Source: Prevotella sp.
GTDB lineage: Bacteria; Bacteroidota; Bacteroidia; Bacteroidales; Bacteroidaceae
DNA: 64,000 nucleotides
Assembly: GCA_022511065.1 (NCBI GenBank)
Contig: JAFLSG010000002.1
Coordinates: 1-64,000, forward strand
Direction of reading: 5' to 3'
Shown: positions 61,407-64,000 of the stretch, one piece after another
How positions within the stretch are numbered: the first letter of the stretch is position 1
Layout: every line of letters begins with the position of its first letter
The notes under the pieces: model-generated
Told to the model about the DNA's origin: nothing
What the model saw: only the letters and a program-made list of their open reading frames with translations
Databases searched by the model: none
Translations under genes and position numbers: made by a program

Positions 61407-62708
61407 ATGACAGCCAACTACGACAGTTCTGCCTCCGGCTATGTGACGGAGGACTTCGAGGGAATCACCCGGACATTTACCGATATGGAGATACTACACA
61501 CATCGGAGGTGAACATCGTGGCGAAAGGAAAGCGCTACGGTCGTTGGTGGCTGCTGAAAGGTCTTCGGCAAGAGGTGGCGGGCGATGCCGGTTACAAGCA
61601 ACGGCTACGCAAGGAACTGGAAATCCTGATGCAGCTACAGCATCCGAACATCGTGAGTGCGGTGGGCATGGAGCCTGTCGATGGCTTGGGGGAGTGCATC
61701 GTGATGGAGTTCGTGGATGGCACGACGCTGAAGGAATGGCTGCGCGGCACTACGACGCGACGGCAGAGGAGAAAGGTGGCGTGGGAACTGACGGAGGCTG
61801 TGGGCTATGCGCACGCAAAAGGCATCGTGCATCGCGACTTGAAACCAAGCAACATACTGATAACGGTGAATGGCGAGAATGTGAAGCTGCTGGACTTTGG
61901 ACTGGCAGATGCAGACAGCTATGCCATTCTGAAACAGCCTGCCGGCACACTCCGCTATATCTCGCCCGAACAAGCGCAGACGGCGGTTGCGGATGTACGT
62001 AACGATATCTATAGTCTTGGTGTCGTACTGGGTGAGATGAGGTTAGGCTATGGGCGCATCGTGAAGAAATGCCTGTTGCCATTGGAAAAGCGGTATCGCA
62101 ACGTGGCGGAACTGCAAGGGGCGATGCGGGCGCAAGACAGATGGCGGGTTCGGATGGCTGTTGCTGCCGTCGCACTATGTGTGATTCTGTTGGCGGGGCT
62201 TGTCGGCATACAAACCATGCGACTGCGTGACTTTGCATCGCAAGCGACGGAAAACCGTACAGAGCAGGAGCGGCTGAATGCTACCGTCACCTTATTGACC
62301 GACAGCCTCGACCGCATGTCTGCACTCCATCATCAACTGGCGAATGACCAGGAACAGCTGAAAGATGAACAAGAGCAGCAATTATTGAAAAGGCTGCGGG
62401 TGGAAGAGGCCGTCAGCAAGGGCAAGGCGGAAATAGACCGAGTCATCAAAGACTTGGGATTGAAGCAACACTTTGACACACTTTCAAACTTTGTATATCT
62501 GGATGATGAATTGCTGACGGATTTGACGGATGCGTATGAGATTAGTAAGGCATTTGTTGAGCGGATTGAACCGGATTATACAGAGCGTGAGCTTTCGGAA
62601 ATCAGCAACCGGCTCACCGATTATTATAGTAAGTGTGCGAAATACTATCTCAATCGTTACAACCAAATGAAAGCAGAGTATGACAGAAAAATTATGCAGA
62701 GAGATTGA
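61407..62708 (+). CDS. Transmembrane Hanks-type Ser/Thr protein kinase
   Basis: 433 residues. Kinase domain: Lys51 in WWLLKGLRQ (ATP), Glu in a long alpha-C region, VHRDLKPSN with catalytic D144, LLDFGLAD with DFG at 163-165, GTLRYISPEQ and DIYSLGVVLGE. One membrane span (AVAAVALCVILLAGLVG, about 250) is followed by an extracytoplasmic coiled coil rich in Gln/Glu/Leu. The glycine loop is reduced (AKGKRYG). A longer in-frame start at 61377 is rejected since the promoter lies inside it. Overlaps the next gene by 29 nt. Confidence 0.92.
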   Translation: MTANYDSSASGYVTEDFEGITRTFTDMEILHTSEVNIVAKGKRYGRWWLLKGLRQEVAGDAGYKQRLRKELEILMQLQHPNIVSAVGMEPVDGLGECIVMEFVDGTTLKEWLRGTTTRRQRRKVAWELTEAVGYAHAKGIVHRDLKPSNILITVNGENVKLLDFGLADADSYAILKQPAGTLRYISPEQAQTAVADVRNDIYSLGVVLGEMRLGYGRIVKKCLLPLEKRYRNVAELQGAMRAQDRWRVRMAVAAVALCVILLAGLVGIQTMRLRDFASQATENRTEQERLNATVTLLTDSLDRMSALHHQLANDQEQLKDEQEQQLLKRLRVEEAVSKGKAEIDRVIKDLGLKQHFDTLSNFVYLDDELLTDLTDAYEISKAFVERIEPDYTERELSEISNRLTDYYSKCAKYYLNRYNQMKAEYDRKIMQRD

Positions 62709-63237
62709 GGAGGCCCTGTGCCGGAAGATAAAAACACCCAAGGATTTCGAGTATCTGCGTGAGCGAATCTTCGCCCGCCGTCACTTGTTGGTGAGTGCCA
62801 CCACGCTGAAACGGGTGTGGGGCTATCTTGACGATGGTGTGCAGCCGCGCATGGCCACGCTTGACATTCTGGCGCAGTTTCTCGGTTATCGGGACTATGA
62901 GGAGTATAGCCGTAGCGGGCAGACATCGGAAGAGGAATTGCCGAGCAACCCAATGATGGGCAGGAGGTTGAGCGTTGGAGAGGAACTGAGCCGTGGCGAC
63001 CGCCTGCGCCTGACTTGGCTGCCTGACAGGGTGTGCGATGTGGAATATTTAGGCGATTTGAATTTCCGCGTGATTGCCTCTGAAAACACCCGTCTGCGCA
63101 AAGATAACACATTCCAATGCAGCCTTATCGTGGAGGGAGAGCCTTTGTTTCTCGACAATCTGCGACAAGATGACCGCCCGCCCGTTGCCTATGTCTGTGG
63201 AAAGCGCACGGGAGTGGCGTTTGAAAATCTAATATAG
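62680..63237 (+). CDS. Conserved Bacteroidetes protein, partner of the kinase
   Basis: 185 residues. The N-terminal 80 residues are a helix-turn-helix-like domain (SATTLKRVWGYLDDG, RMATLDILAQFLGYRDYEEYSR), common in Bacteroidetes regulators; the C-terminal half is beta-rich (GDRLRLTWLPDRVCDVEYLGDLNFRVI). It overlaps the kinase gene by 29 nt, so the two are probably made together, and the protein may be a substrate or output regulator of the kinase. That link is inference from position. Confidence 0.75.
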   Translation: MTEKLCREIEEALCRKIKTPKDFEYLRERIFARRHLLVSATTLKRVWGYLDDGVQPRMATLDILAQFLGYRDYEEYSRSGQTSEEELPSNPMMGRRLSVGEELSRGDRLRLTWLPDRVCDVEYLGDLNFRVIASENTRLRKDNTFQCSLIVEGEPLFLDNLRQDDRPPVAYVCGKRTGVAFENLI

Positions 63238-63264
63238 GTGAGTGGGTTGCCTCTCTAATGTTGC

Positions 63265-63319
63265 TTATTCCTCTCGGTTTTATCAAAAAGTGCCTAATTA
63301 TTCCTCTCGGTTTTATCAA
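63265..63319 (+). repeat. Two 22-bp direct repeats, 33 bp apart
   Basis: 63265-63286 and 63298-63319 are identical (each begins TTATTCCTCTCGGTTTTATC). They lie between the kinase partner and the AAA ATPase gene, upstream of the TAATTTTG at 63359. Possibly an operator. Confidence 0.8.
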
Positions 63320-63358
63320 GTTTTACTAAAATTTCTTGCTATTTTCAAAACAAATCCT

Positions 63359-63366
63359 TAATTTTG
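63359..63366 (+). promoter_or_regulatory. -7 promoter element for the AAA ATPase
   Basis: TAATTTTG, 33 nt before the ATG at 63400. Confidence 0.55.
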
Positions 63367-63399
63367 CAGCCATATTCTTACATAAAGAATGAATGGCTT

Positions 63400-64000
63400 A
63401 TGTATATAGAAAGAGCGATTGACACGCTGCTTTTGGAATGGAAAAACAGCAGTAGCCTGAAGCCGCTATTGCTCCGTGGCGCACGCCAGGTCGGGAAGTC
63501 ACGGGCTGTGCAGCATTTGGGTGAGGCTTTCGACTATTTTATTGAAGTCAATTTTGAGAAACGGCCGGAGGTGAAAGATATGTTTGAGAAAGTTCATGAT
63601 GTCCATGAACTTGCCAACAATCTGGGCATGCTGTATAATAAGCCTGTAGAGGCAGGTAAGACACTGCTTTTCCTTGATGAAATCCAGAGTTCTCCCGATG
63701 CCATCAAGAGCCTTTGGGCTTTCAAAGAAGACTATCCAGACCTGCATGTTGTCGCAGCAGGTTCATTGTTAGAGTTTACGCTGAAAGAAATACCATCGTT
63801 TGGTGTCGGTAGAATACGTTCTTTGTTTGTCTATCCATTCTCTTTCGATGAGTTTCTTATGGCAGAAGGCAAATCGTCGTGGATCAAAGCCAAGCAGACG
63901 GCAGATGGCGATAACCCACTGCCCGTGGCTCTTCACGACGACTTGGTGCAGCATTACCGCACCTTCCTGATGGTGGGCGGTATGCCCGCAAGCGTTGCCG
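63400..64000 (+). CDS. AAA family ATPase, DUF4143 type (partial, runs off the window)
   Basis: About 200 residues are visible from MYIERAIDTLLLEWKN, with no stop before the edge. Walker A is LLLRGARQVGKSRAV (27-34), Walker B LLFLDEIQ near 90, then HVVAAGSLLEFTL (sensor 1) and 'GRIRSLFVYPFSFDEFL', the usual pattern of the Bacteroidetes/archaeal ATPases that carry a C-terminal DUF4143 nuclease-like domain, which would be beyond the window. Biological role uncertain. Two ATGs just upstream (63388, 63392) are in other frames that stop quickly. Confidence 0.85.
   Translation, partial: MYIERAIDTLLLEWKNSSSLKPLLLRGARQVGKSRAVQHLGEAFDYFIEVNFEKRPEVKDMFEKVHDVHELANNLGMLYNKPVEAGKTLLFLDEIQSSPDAIKSLWAFKEDYPDLHVVAAGSLLEFTLKEIPSFGVGRIRSLFVYPFSFDEFLMAEGKSSWIKAKQTADGDNPLPVALHDDLVQHYRTFLMVGGMPASVA

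Overview
The window is chromosomal DNA of a Bacteroidales bacterium, most likely Prevotellaceae. The evidence is the TAnnTTTG (-7) / TTTG (-33) promoters, SusC/SusD pairs, PPi-dependent phosphofructokinase, the threonine operon in which an apgM-type gene takes the place of homoserine kinase, and several small Bacteroidetes-only families. Core genes have balanced base composition. Two stretches (about 28.4-33.8 kb and 56.4-61.3 kb) are clearly AT-rich and look acquired.

Layout. 0-7.9 kb is accessory DNA: a partial HU-like gene, a nested palindrome, a NotI-like restriction-modification pair, two unknown overlapping genes, then a small protein, a VirE_N/DUF3987 primase-helicase-like protein and a DUF5675 protein, ending beside the 3' end of a tRNA-Arg(TCT) gene. 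8.0-14.9 kb is a leftward six-gene operon (small protein, acyltransferase, amidase/golvesin/Fn3 secreted protein, small protein, YgiQ, PP2C-like). 15.0-22 kb holds pfp, a GH25 lysozyme, a tricorn-like protease and prmA. 22.0-28.2 kb is a rightward operon: Tyr/Trp/Gly-rich secreted protein, outer-membrane protein, iorA, iorB and an aminotransferase, probably for aromatic 2-oxoacid / arylacetate conversion. 28.4-33.5 kb is a leftward AT-rich operon of unknown function (lipoprotein, zinc ribbon, small membrane proteins, DnaB-like ATPase, helical protein, frameshifted SPFH gene). 33.6-35.8 kb has a structured RNA, a 155-bp mirror-symmetric array of 22-bp sites and two HU-like genes. 35.8-43.9 kb is core: small secreted protein, htrA, rnpB, cupin protein, and thrA-apgM-thrC. 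44-55.4 kb is a polysaccharide-uptake locus with two SusC/SusD pairs and a surface glycan-binding lipoprotein but no glycoside hydrolase. 55.4-64 kb is accessory again: a DUF3874 remnant with a second nested palindrome, a DUF4248-like HTH protein, unknown AT-rich genes inside a 31-bp inverted repeat, a secreted protein and YARHG lipoprotein operon behind a second structured RNA, a transmembrane Ser/Thr kinase with a partner gene, and a partial AAA ATPase.

The most interesting signals are: (1) the nested palindromes tied to the 3' ends of VirE-family genes, where short tandem repeats run through the stop codon and are mirrored downstream around an AT-rich inner palindrome; (2) two large structured RNAs, each with its own promoter, each directly upstream of a lipoprotein operon and of similar topology; (3) the 22-bp mirror array at 33.84-34.00 kb. 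All calls come from reading the sequence and from knowledge of the families; no search or folding program was run.
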